From the NCBI RefSeq assembly GCF_009914765.1, contig NZ_WYDS01000003.1, positions 224,004-288,003 of the forward strand: a stretch of DNA of 64,000 nucleotides, written 5' to 3'. Both the position numbers and the translations under genes were made by a program. Shown here piece after piece: positions 27,543 through 35,065 of the stretch; the stretch's first letter is position 1, and each line of letters begins with the position of its first letter. The DNA is from Halodesulfovibrio sp. MK-HDV (GTDB lineage Bacteria; Desulfobacterota; Desulfovibrionia; Desulfovibrionales; Desulfovibrionaceae). The notes beneath the pieces were generated by a model. The model was not told the origin of the DNA, did not search any database, and saw only the letters and a program-made list of their open reading frames with translations.

Positions 27543-28688
27543 ATGCTTTCAAAGAATTTAGGTGCCGTCAGCATTGTTGCCGGTACATCCATCGGTGCGG
27601 GGATGCTCGGGCTTCCAATGGCTATCGGAAGTCTCGGATTCGTAACAGGATCTTTGGTTCTGTTGTTTATGTGGATTGTAGCAATGTACGTTGCTCTGCT
27701 CCTGCTTGAAATCAATCTTGAGTTCGGCAAGGGCGTTAACTTAAACTTCATGACCCGCAAAATTCTTGGTCGTCCCGGTCAGCTGTTGGGTACAGGTAGT
27801 GTTTTCTTCTTATTTTACTGTCTTCTTGTTGCATACCTTACCGGTATGGGCGGCATTATCGCCAGTAATACGGGCTTAGATGCACGCATGGGTACCCTGA
27901 TCTTTGCAGGCATAAGTGCTACCTTGCTTTTTTCCGGCACACACTCTGTTGTTACAGCAAACAAGTACCTCTTTATCGGAATGCTTGTGGCTATGGTTGC
28001 CTGCTTTGCCACACTTGGTGGGCAGTTGAATCTTGAGAACCTTGCTATCGGTCAGCCAAAAGCAAAATTATTGATAATGTCTTTGCCTGTTCTGTTTACA
28101 TCCTTTGGTTACCATCCGTGTATCCCAAGTATTGTTAACTACATCGGTGATGATAGAAAAACACTCATCCGTATTTTTGGAGTGGGCAGTACCATTCCGT
28201 TTATTTGCTACTTTGCATGGTTGACCCTTGCTCTGGGCAGCGCAACGCCTGATCAGCTTGCTGTAATGGATAACGTTGATGTTTTGATCAGCCAGATGAG
28301 TGGCGGCTCCACATGGGTCTCGTCTATTCTTTCCCTGTTTGCTTCTCTTGCATTAGTAACCTCATTTATTGGCGTAGCCTTTGCCTTGTTTGATCTTGTG
28401 GCAGAAACCTTCCGCCGTAAGGATGACAAAGTAAGTCGTGCAGGAACAACTGCTATGGTATTCTTTCCACCGCTCGCAGCCTCCTTGTTAGCGCCGAATG
28501 GTTTTATTGCTGCTCTTGCTCACGCAGGTGCTGCCTTCACCATTATCGCCATCTTCATTCCGTGCGTAATGGTTTGGAAAATGCGCGCAGCCGGATTGAA
28601 TAAATCTTACCGTGTAGTTGGTGGTAAGCCCGCTCTTGTTTTAAGTTTTATGTGCGGCATCGTGATCGTAACTGCCAGCTACCTCTAG
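27543..28688 (+). CDS. aromatic amino acid permease (TnaB/TyrP family)
   Basis: The 381-residue membrane protein has the HAAAP-family start (GAVSIVAGTSIGAGMLGLPMA), in which the Gly-rich first helix binds substrate, about eleven membrane segments, and the SFGYHPCIPS segment of TyrP/Mtr/TnaB carriers. I chose ATG 27543 because GGGAGAGG precedes it and the family begins here; the in-frame sequence upstream is not conserved-looking. Likely substrates are tryptophan or tyrosine by proton symport. It stands alone, between the peptide importer and a bidirectional terminator. Confidence 0.88.
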   Translation: MLSKNLGAVSIVAGTSIGAGMLGLPMAIGSLGFVTGSLVLLFMWIVAMYVALLLLEINLEFGKGVNLNFMTRKILGRPGQLLGTGSVFFLFYCLLVAYLTGMGGIIASNTGLDARMGTLIFAGISATLLFSGTHSVVTANKYLFIGMLVAMVACFATLGGQLNLENLAIGQPKAKLLIMSLPVLFTSFGYHPCIPSIVNYIGDDRKTLIRIFGVGSTIPFICYFAWLTLALGSATPDQLAVMDNVDVLISQMSGGSTWVSSILSLFASLALVTSFIGVAFALFDLVAETFRRKDDKVSRAGTTAMVFFPPLAASLLAPNGFIAALAHAGAAFTIIAIFIPCVMVWKMRAAGLNKSYRVVGGKPALVLSFMCGIVIVTASYL

Positions 28689-28733
28689 ACCTTCATCTAT
28701 TTTCTGGCACTTACTGTGCTGAATGTTTGGAAT

Positions 28734-28775
28734 AAAAAAAAGCTCCCTTTACTTAGTAAGGGGAGCTTTTTTTTT
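28734..28775. terminator. bidirectional terminator between permease and GAK-like operon
   Basis: The stem AGCTCCC(TT)/(AA)GGGGAGCT is flanked by a run of A on one side and nine T on the other, so it works in both directions. On the minus strand its A-tract overlaps a TAA stop at 28776-28774 that closes the -1 frame extension of the His-rich amphi-Trp gene. Confidence 0.93.
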
Positions 28776-29022
28776 ATTGGTCTTTAGAGGACTGATGGTG
28801 AGGACGGGTTGTGAACGCTGTGTGGTTCCGGCGATGGTAATTTTCGCCTTTTCCATGAGGTTTGTGGTGTGTCTGGGTGCCATGAAACATTTTATGCATT
28901 ATGAAATGCTGCGGATGTTTGTGGTCGAAGTATGCTTCACGTTTAATATGCCAGACTTTATAACCTTCTCCATGGATAACACCGGAAGAAGGATGTGAGG
29001 TGCCGGGTGTTCCGGCTAGCGC
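28774..29022 (-). CDS. -1 frame extension of the His-rich amphi-Trp gene
   Basis: Directly after the A AAA AAG heptamer the -1 frame stays open for 82 codons (GCG at 29022 to the TAA at 28774-28776). It begins ALAGTPGTSHPSSG, continues through GYKVWHIKREAYFDHKHP and a HFIMHKMFHG segment, and ends HHQSSKDQ. It has no start codon of its own and is His-rich like the preceding frame. It ends exactly at the operon terminator, which is what a coding 3' end looks like. The fused product would have 345 residues. It may be made by programmed frameshifting, or the gene may simply carry a one-base indel. Confidence 0.6.
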   Translation of the reverse strand, partial: ALAGTPGTSHPSSGVIHGEGYKVWHIKREAYFDHKHPQHFIMHKMFHGTQTHHKPHGKGENYHRRNHTAFTTRPHHQSSKDQ

Positions 29023-29039
29023 TTTTTTCCATTTCTCCC
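29002..29039 (-). promoter_or_regulatory. candidate dnaX-like programmed -1 frameshift signal
   Basis: On the minus strand there is GGGAG (29039-29035), a six-base gap, the heptamer A AAA AAG (29028-29022) in the correct register (GGA AAA AAG CGC TAG), a five-base gap, and the hairpin GCCGG-AACAC-CCGGC (29016-29002). E. coli dnaX uses the same three elements at nearly the same spacings. Activity is inferred. Confidence 0.6.
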
Positions 29040-29810
29040 GTGTTTCATTTTATCGTGGCCTTTGTCTTTGGGCTTATCGATATCCTGTCCGTAGTTATGC
29101 TCTGAACAACAGCCTGCATGCGGCGCATGTTTTTTCTCTTGGCAACATCCTTTGTACCCATGCACGTGGATTCCGTTTCCTCGTTGATCGTGGTCATGGT
29201 GATGATGTTTGTGCTGTTCGTGATCTGGTAAATTTTTGCCGTAATCATGTTCGGCACAACAGCCTTTATGTGGCTCGTGCTCTCTATCTTCACAACACCC
29301 TTTTTCCTGCAAATGTTCGTGATGTCCACCTGCGTGCTCATGCGAGTGACATAGCTGATGTTCGTCTTTTCCGTGGCAATGGTAGTGGGAATGGAAACCG
29401 TGCTCGTCGTATTCTCTTGGATGATCGAAGTTGTCCGTCACATGATGTTCGCCATGATGCCCGTCATACAGTTCATCATGCTGTTCGGTGCCATGTGCGT
29501 GAAGATGTTTGGCGGAATCTTTGCAGTGTCCGTGAGTATGCTTTGTGTGGGGATGGTGGCTTTTATCATGCCCGTGAGTTGCTGTCTCAGGGACATTCCA
29601 ATCAAGTGTAATGACAAGACGTTGCCTGTCACCTTTGGTACGCGCTTCTATATCCATATTGATTTCTGCATGTGGGTGTAGAACAATCTTTTCTGTACCT
29701 TGTTCAACAACAACAGAGCCGTCGCGTAATCCTTCTAAAAAACAGTCAATATGTGACAATGCAAGAGTACAGGGCATCTTTCCGGAAATGTGGATCTTCT
29801 TTTTTTCCAT
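29016..29810 (-). CDS. amphi-Trp domain protein with His/Cys-rich metal-binding tail
   Basis: Residues about 8-74 form an amphi-Trp-type domain (FLEGLRDGSVVV, a KIVLHPHAEINMDIEA strand pair, and W71 in LDWN). From residue 76 the protein is extraordinarily rich in His with many Cys, including two copies of a GCC..H.PH.GCC.EH.YG unit at 171-191 and 221-241, so it should bind several transition metal ions. The 0-frame product has 264 residues and stops two codons after a slippery heptamer; a -1 shift adds 82 residues. It is the last gene of the cluster, 24 bases after the CofD-like gene. From memory amphi-Trp proteins belong to the uncharacterised GAK system. Confidence 0.8.
   Translation of the reverse strand: MEKKKIHISGKMPCTLALSHIDCFLEGLRDGSVVVEQGTEKIVLHPHAEINMDIEARTKGDRQRLVITLDWNVPETATHGHDKSHHPHTKHTHGHCKDSAKHLHAHGTEQHDELYDGHHGEHHVTDNFDHPREYDEHGFHSHYHCHGKDEHQLCHSHEHAGGHHEHLQEKGCCEDREHEPHKGCCAEHDYGKNLPDHEQHKHHHHDHDQRGNGIHVHGYKGCCQEKKHAPHAGCCSEHNYGQDIDKPKDKGHDKMKHGRNGKKR
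29088..29303 (-). repeat. two Cys/His repeat units, 150-bp period
   Basis: The units at 29303-29238 and 29153-29088 encode KGCC....H.PH.GCC.EH.YG and start exactly 50 codons apart, indicating an in-frame duplication within the metal-binding tail. Confidence 0.7.
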
Positions 29811-29834
29811 GTGTCTCTCCTCATGCTGGCAGTG

Positions 29835-31028
29835 CTAGCAAAGAGATAAGAGCATCCGGTTTAGCACTGCGGCATCTATGTATGGTGAGCTTTGTTCTGT
29901 GATCAAATCGCAGGATACCACAGTAATGCCTTCGCGCGACAGCATATCATTGTTGAGTGAGCCATTATACCGGGTAGTATCGGAATCAAGCACAATGAGA
30001 TTAAGCACGTCACTCGTGGTAATATCAGCGGGTGCGTCTTTCTTTAAATGAAAAAGAAGAATTTCGATCTGTTCGGAAAGTGTGTGTCCGATAAGTTCTA
30101 CATCAGTGCCTGTGTTAGGGATGAAAACTTTGGGGCATTTGGTCTTGGCGATACTTATTCCTACATCTTTGGGGAGCAAGTTTGCTATGACACTGGAGTA
30201 GAAGCTGCCCATAGGGTAGCAAATAAGCTCAGCCTTGTTGATGAGGTTACTTGTATGTTTAGAGATAGAAATAGAAATAGGCGAGGAGTCGTGTTGCGAT
30301 TTGGTCAGCCAGATATTTTCAATTTTATTTGTAAGCGGTTTAGCCTCTTTGCCAGTAATGAGGTGCTGTCCCACAACCGATTCACCGTTTTCTAATAACA
30401 CTGCAAGCTGGGCGGTGACGTTTACAGTAGGAAGCACTGTTCCGCGCACCTCAGCCAATTTAGAAAAAAGATAGATTACCGGTGAAAGCTGGCGATCATT
30501 GTTGAGATATTCTGCTGCGAGTACAAGGTTACCAAGGCTTGCACCGCGAAGGTCAAACGAATCTGAAATATGGCTTTCTATGGAGCTCATGCTGGTTTGA
30601 ATAAACCGACGCATTGGGTACGGCACAGCCTTGATGAGTGGATGACTGCCGCCGGACAAGCGCTGAAGTTCTTGGCGTAAGTCTTTTTGCGAAGCTTTTT
30701 TGTCCAGACGGTGCGTAAAGAATGCGTAAATTTCTGGATTTCCGAGGGCGGAGTCGTCCGCGAGGGACATCAGTCGGTTACGGATATCACCTACAGCAGG
30801 CATGGAAAACTCTTTACGCAGAACAGCAGAACTCCCGCCGGAATCAAACGGGGTAATAAGATGCACTGAGTTATGCGTGTATTTTATTATATCACGCGAA
30901 ACTCCCTGTAATGCAGTGCCCCCACTAAAAAAGAGAATGCGCGGCCCATTTTGCGGTGCAGTTCGGTAGCGTTCAATTTTAAGAGGGTCAGGTATTGTGA
31001 CCGTTCTGGTTATTTCAATATCTTGCAT
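29835..31028 (-). CDS. CofD/YvcK-like protein of the GAK-type cluster
   Basis: The 397-residue protein resembles the CofD/YvcK fold: FFSGGTALQGVS as the nucleotide-binding loop near residue 33, TPFDSGGSSAVLR..MPAVGDIRN, then GASLGNLVLAA and PMGSFYSSVIANL. CofD transfers a phospho-lactyl type group to a deazaflavin, whereas YvcK binds UDP-sugars and regulates; which chemistry applies here is unknown. It starts six bases after the HprK-like kinase gene and is followed by the His-rich amphi-Trp gene. I recall a TIGRFAM family for a 'GAK system CofD-like protein' that would fit. Confidence 0.85.
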   Translation of the reverse strand: MQDIEITRTVTIPDPLKIERYRTAPQNGPRILFFSGGTALQGVSRDIIKYTHNSVHLITPFDSGGSSAVLRKEFSMPAVGDIRNRLMSLADDSALGNPEIYAFFTHRLDKKASQKDLRQELQRLSGGSHPLIKAVPYPMRRFIQTSMSSIESHISDSFDLRGASLGNLVLAAEYLNNDRQLSPVIYLFSKLAEVRGTVLPTVNVTAQLAVLLENGESVVGQHLITGKEAKPLTNKIENIWLTKSQHDSSPISISISKHTSNLINKAELICYPMGSFYSSVIANLLPKDVGISIAKTKCPKVFIPNTGTDVELIGHTLSEQIEILLFHLKKDAPADITTSDVLNLIVLDSDTTRYNGSLNNDMLSREGITVVSCDLITEQSSPYIDAAVLNRMLLSLC

Positions 31029-31034
31029 TATTGG

Positions 31035-32129
31035 TTATGCGCCTGTCGACCCTGTGTTCAGGAAGGTTGTGAGTTTTTTTGTGGCTTGAGCAAAGTCTAC
31101 ACCGCCATGCAGAACGAAAATAGGCTTGTCTTTGAGCGCCTGTATATAGTCGTTAATCGTTGGGTCTGTATAGCCTTTATTTTTTGGTACATATAGCAAA
31201 TCATTTTTCTTCATCATATGAGTAATAAAGTGCCGTGCTTCTTGAGCTGTCAGTGTTTCAATCATCATGGGTTCGCTGTTGCGCCGCCAGTCCATAATCG
31301 CTACTGCGCTGAGTGGAGCATGGGGAATGAATCTGTGGTTCCCGTAGCATTCAGGAATAATGGCATCGTACTTGTATTCTGTCTGCCATAATGTTTCAGG
31401 AGACATTCTACCAAATTCAATGCGTTCCTCAGGGGAAAGTATGCGTTGAAGGCTTGGGTTATTTAATGCTGTTCCTGGATTAATGCGCGGCTGCTGGAGT
31501 GTGCCGTAAAACGGGTTTGATCCACTGTTAGGTATCAGCACTCTGTCGTTACTGACAAAGTCCGCACCGTTTGTAAGCATGTGCAGTGCCAGAGTGGATT
31601 TTCCAGCACCGGAATTACCGCAAATGATCAGCCCTCGTCCATTGGAAGTGACTGCCGAAGCGTGGCCGAGCAAATATCCATTATCAACCTGATTAGTAAT
31701 AAAGCGGCTGTTAATGAAATTGACCACCTGATTCTTTCGTTCCAAGCAAGGGCCCGCAATGCAATTTTCTCCGTTCCCGATGAGATAATACATATCTGTT
31801 ATGCGGTGGTGGATAACGCGGCCTTCATCAAGCTCTGCCCATTCATGTTTAATCTTCTTGTGCGGTGAAGCAGGCATGGCAAGTGTAAATGCATAAGGGA
31901 AAGAAAGTGGCGGTGCATCATGAACTGTCACTGTTGTGTTCACAGCACGTTGTGGATTCTTCACAATAAATTCAGCAAAGTAATGCTCAAGAGCAACGGC
32001 TAAAGACTTGTTGTTTACAAAGACATCGACAACAAAGTTGTTGAAGGCAATTTGCAGCTTGTGTGTCGCTGGATACCTACTGCGTACCGCATTGAGTACT
32101 AGCGAAAAATTCGTGAAATCTACGTTCAT
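31035..32129 (-). CDS. HprK-related kinase (type B)
   Basis: The 364-residue protein carries an HPr-kinase-like P-loop, CGNSGAGKSTLALHML (residues about 168-183), and the following DFVSNDRVLI strand typical of HprK and PEP carboxykinase-like folds. The N-terminal 140 residues form a separate domain of unknown role. HprK enzymes phosphorylate a serine on a partner protein, so a protein in this cluster is a plausible target; that is inference. The gene overlaps the ATP-grasp gene by four bases (ATGA) and precedes the CofD-like gene by six, so the three are tightly coupled. Confidence 0.87.
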   Translation of the reverse strand: MNVDFTNFSLVLNAVRSRYPATHKLQIAFNNFVVDVFVNNKSLAVALEHYFAEFIVKNPQRAVNTTVTVHDAPPLSFPYAFTLAMPASPHKKIKHEWAELDEGRVIHHRITDMYYLIGNGENCIAGPCLERKNQVVNFINSRFITNQVDNGYLLGHASAVTSNGRGLIICGNSGAGKSTLALHMLTNGADFVSNDRVLIPNSGSNPFYGTLQQPRINPGTALNNPSLQRILSPEERIEFGRMSPETLWQTEYKYDAIIPECYGNHRFIPHAPLSAVAIMDWRRNSEPMMIETLTAQEARHFITHMMKKNDLLYVPKNKGYTDPTINDYIQALKDKPIFVLHGGVDFAQATKKLTTFLNTGSTGA

Positions 32130-32995
32130 GAAATCTCCTTTATGACCGCATCAACATACAATTGTGCCGCATTTATTCCTCGTGCTTTAAGAACCCCTTT
32201 GAATCCTCCAAATGCAGAAACTTCAAAGACCACAGGACCATCCGGTGTTATGGCAACATCCACACAGGTGAAATCAAGTTTAAAGGGATGTTGTGCTTTG
32301 CGTGCAAGTTCTATGATTTCAAGTGACGGAGTAAAGCTTGCGTAATGGCCTCCGGATGCCGTTGTGGTGTTCCATGAATCCCCTTTGCAGCGGGCATAGG
32401 TCGTTAAGTATTTCCCTTGGATAAAGACAACTCCGAGATCTTTGTCCTCTTCAAGGTCAACAACCTTTTGAATATACATCATGGAAAATTTTGCGGCATA
32501 GTCAGTTACTATCGTACGTACATCGTCACTATCTGAAACGATTATCATGCCGCGGCCTTTGGAAGAATAAAGCGGTTTAAACACGGCAGTTCCGTACTCT
32601 GCAACTGCGTATAGAGCTTCTTCAATACTTTCTGTAAGTGTTGTCGGTGGCATAGGGATACCAGCCAGTTTCAGTGACGTGGTGCAGGATAGTCGGTTCA
32701 GCACGGAGATCATACTGGCAGGTTTGGAAAAAATAGACAGCCCCTGCTCATTAAGAAAACGCAGCATCTCGAGCCGATCCAGCAGTGCGGGGGAATACCA
32801 CGCACCGACTTTCTTGATAATAAGTGCGTCCAGTGTGTTTAGATCAATGCCTTCAAACCAGCAGGTATTGTTATGCAGATCAAGACGTACGTCTTTCATA
32901 TCGATAAGCAGCCGATAACCTGTTTTTTCGGCAACAGTGTCGGCTAGAAATTCTGAAGACCATCCATCAGGAGTGCCAACCACGCCTATTTTCAT
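32126..32995 (-). CDS. ATP-grasp enzyme of the GAK-type cluster
   Basis: The 289-residue protein resembles RimK-type ATP-grasp ligases, which activate a carboxylate with ATP and join it to an amine. The nucleotide loop is VFKPLYSSKGRGM (about 137-149) and the C-terminal metal site reads VVFEVSAFGGFKG. RimK relatives normally have Asn where this has Ser (EVN..PG.. pattern), so one metal ligand may differ. It starts with ATG 32995 after a 124-base gap and overlaps the kinase gene. Possible substrates include the amphi-Trp or XXXCH proteins; this is a guess from context. Confidence 0.87.
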   Translation of the reverse strand: MKIGVVGTPDGWSSEFLADTVAEKTGYRLLIDMKDVRLDLHNNTCWFEGIDLNTLDALIIKKVGAWYSPALLDRLEMLRFLNEQGLSIFSKPASMISVLNRLSCTTSLKLAGIPMPPTTLTESIEEALYAVAEYGTAVFKPLYSSKGRGMIIVSDSDDVRTIVTDYAAKFSMMYIQKVVDLEEDKDLGVVFIQGKYLTTYARCKGDSWNTTTASGGHYASFTPSLEIIELARKAQHPFKLDFTCVDVAITPDGPVVFEVSAFGGFKGVLKARGINAAQLYVDAVIKEIS

Positions 32996-33119
32996 GTGAC
33001 CTCATTTCGTTACTAGTGCTGGAGCGTAATGTATAAATCCGAAATTTTGTGGATCATGCTTATTTCTGAGTGTAAAAAAATATTCATCAAAAAGTGGCAA
33101 AGAAATTGAGAGTCGCTTT

Positions 33120-34760
33120 TTAGTAGAATAAAATTTCTTCGGGAAGGCTGAACGTTTCCCAGTTGTTGTTATGGCTAAGAAGTTTTTCCATAAGGTAATA
33201 CGCACTCATGTACATTCGTTTGGCAAAAGTCTGGTTCAGTTCAAATCTGGTGGAGGTATAAAATGAGCGGGCGAGGGCGAGAGCGAGGCGAGTTTCAAAT
33301 GTAGCATCGTTCTGATCAAGAGCGAATTGGCGAGTGAAGGCGTAGAATTGTTCTGTGGCGTGATTCAGTCTGTCGCGTAGCTGTGGTTCAAAAATAGGCA
33401 GTCGGAAAAGGGAAACAAGAAAAACGGATGCGTCCTGAACGTAATCAAAATTGCGGGAGCGGTATAAATCGATGAAACGCACCGTTTGAAGCTGGCTGTT
33501 GTATACGATGTTGTTCATGTTGAAGTCTCCGTGAATAAGCACGGAAAACGGCGCTGTGAGGCTTTTTTCTAGGGACGAACACTGCTGAATCAGCTCAGCT
33601 GTAGAAAATGCTTTTACTCCACCGACTGAAAGAGAATCTCGCACTGAAGACGGGTGTACTTTAAGCACTGGTGAGAGTCGGCTTGAGAGCTGCTGAATAT
33701 AGTTAGTAGGAACTTTCGTATCTTGTCTGGTAACTTCCCATATATTTCCAACTGTGTGTTTGAGAACTGTGAGCGCATCATTCATGACGCTTCGGTCTGC
33801 CTGAAGAATTATTTCATCCAGAGTGCAGCCGTGCAGTAGTTCTACAAGGAGTGCCGCATTGTCAGGGCCTTCATGGTATCCGTATATGTTTGGAACAAGT
33901 GCAGGAAAAAGAGTTTGCCAGCGTTCGATATTTTCTTTTTCCAGCTTGATTTTGGAAATAGATCCTTCTTTGTAAATTGAACCTTGCTTTGATGTTTCTG
34001 AAGGCTGCATGGTTTCAACTACTCCAATGCAACAACCGGAGCGGCTTCCAAGTATAGCTTTGTAATCAACATCATGCATAGAACCTGTAAAGCCGGACTG
34101 TGCGAGCGTTTCCTGAAGTGAATCAAACTGCGAAACTTTGAGAGTGTTGCCGACAGTTATGCATATGAGAGCTTCACCTATGCGAAGCAGAGAGTCTCCA
34201 ATACGTTCAAGATACCGATATATGAAAATTGCGGTTACATGGCCGGATGCGTTTTTTCCGGAATCAATTTCATCAATGAGTTTTGAAAATACACGTTCAT
34301 ATTTTTCATCAATCGTATGCTCGAACCGACATATTGTAAGTGCTCTTGAAAGACTGCCCTCATCGAGTGTCGGCTGGATAAGTTTCAGCGCGCTCTGAAT
34401 GTCTGTAAAGAAGGGCGTGAATTCTTCAGGATCAAGTCTGCTGTGGATCGTAAGATAGTGCATCTGTTTTGTAATGTTGACGCAGAACTTGGAGATAAGA
34501 TGCAAGTGTGTAGCCATTTTTTGGATTGCACGGAGGCGGCTTACCTGACCTTGCGACAGTGCGTGAGTAGAGTGTAGTTTTGAATAACATTTTGTCTCTA
34601 TAACAGCTTGCATGTTGGCAGTTCTGTCACAACACAGAGAAATTTGTTGCCGTAATACGCGAGTTGGACGCAACAAAAATTGCTGCGTGGCGTCTATTTG
34701 TCCTTGAACTTCCAGCAGAAGGAAAATGAAATTATCGTGCGGAGCTTCAAACGTCAGCAT
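33120..34760 (-). CDS. PhoU-like/aminoglycoside-phosphotransferase-like fusion
   Basis: The 546-residue protein joins two modules. Residues 1-215 are helical with the E/D-rich pattern of PhoU-like bundles (YRYLERIGDSLLRIGE near 195). Residues about 245-546 have the eukaryotic-like kinase fold of APH/choline kinases: a Lys in SIYKEGSISKIKLEKEN, Brenner motif LIHGDFNMNNIVY and the metal-binding Asp in VRFIDLYRS. Such kinases phosphorylate small molecules or proteins. The fusion is unusual to me. It follows the small amphi-Trp gene by 12 bases. Confidence 0.8.
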   Translation of the reverse strand: MLTFEAPHDNFIFLLLEVQGQIDATQQFLLRPTRVLRQQISLCCDRTANMQAVIETKCYSKLHSTHALSQGQVSRLRAIQKMATHLHLISKFCVNITKQMHYLTIHSRLDPEEFTPFFTDIQSALKLIQPTLDEGSLSRALTICRFEHTIDEKYERVFSKLIDEIDSGKNASGHVTAIFIYRYLERIGDSLLRIGEALICITVGNTLKVSQFDSLQETLAQSGFTGSMHDVDYKAILGSRSGCCIGVVETMQPSETSKQGSIYKEGSISKIKLEKENIERWQTLFPALVPNIYGYHEGPDNAALLVELLHGCTLDEIILQADRSVMNDALTVLKHTVGNIWEVTRQDTKVPTNYIQQLSSRLSPVLKVHPSSVRDSLSVGGVKAFSTAELIQQCSSLEKSLTAPFSVLIHGDFNMNNIVYNSQLQTVRFIDLYRSRNFDYVQDASVFLVSLFRLPIFEPQLRDRLNHATEQFYAFTRQFALDQNDATFETRLALALARSFYTSTRFELNQTFAKRMYMSAYYLMEKLLSHNNNWETFSLPEEILFY

Positions 34761-34772
34761 GGTTACTCACTG

Positions 34773-35033
34773 CTAATGCGTAATGGAATTTTTTTTAGTA
34801 TGGTGTGCCATTGTTGTTTTTCCAGCGGTACGTAATTCAAGCTTACTTTCCTCAGCCTTCTGTCTAGCTTTAATGGAAAAATTCAACAATCCATCAGGGT
34901 TTAGATTAATGGAATTTTTCTCTGAAGAGAGCGCAATAGATCCGTCTCTGAATCCTTGTGTAATAGATTCAAGCAATTCCACAATAGATGTAGAATCCTG
35001 AATGGATTCGAACGAGAACTTGTCATCATGCAT
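34773..35033 (-). CDS. small amphi-Trp-like protein
   Basis: This 86-residue protein aligns by eye with the first 75 residues of the His-rich protein encoded at the far end of the cluster: a helix ending in ITQGFRDGSIAL, then INLNPDGLLNFSIKARQK and a strand LELRTAG. The Trp that names the domain is replaced here (LELRT where the other has ITLDW). It has no metal-rich tail. It lies 32 bases after the PHP-like gene. As the simplest protein in the cluster it could be the substrate of one of the enzymes. Confidence 0.7.
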   Translation of the reverse strand: MHDDKFSFESIQDSTSIVELLESITQGFRDGSIALSSEKNSINLNPDGLLNFSIKARQKAEESKLELRTAGKTTMAHHTKKNSITH

Positions 35034-35065
35034 ATTCGTTTCCAGTAGCGTTGCAGATTATTGTG

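Noticed and set aside
28704..28719. A sigma54 promoter-like TGGCAC-N5-GTGC sequence after the permease
   Set aside because: The -12 element is imperfect and any transcript would run straight into the terminator at 28734.
28723..28998. A 91-codon plus-strand frame after the permease
   Set aside because: It starts before the terminator, lacks a ribosome binding site and mirrors the His-rich -1 frame on the minus strand, which has better support.
29016..29810. His-rich frame as mere low-complexity artefact
   Set aside because: It has a clear amphi-Trp-type domain at the N-terminus, correct spacing to the CofD-like gene and patterned Cys/His repeats, so it is a real gene.
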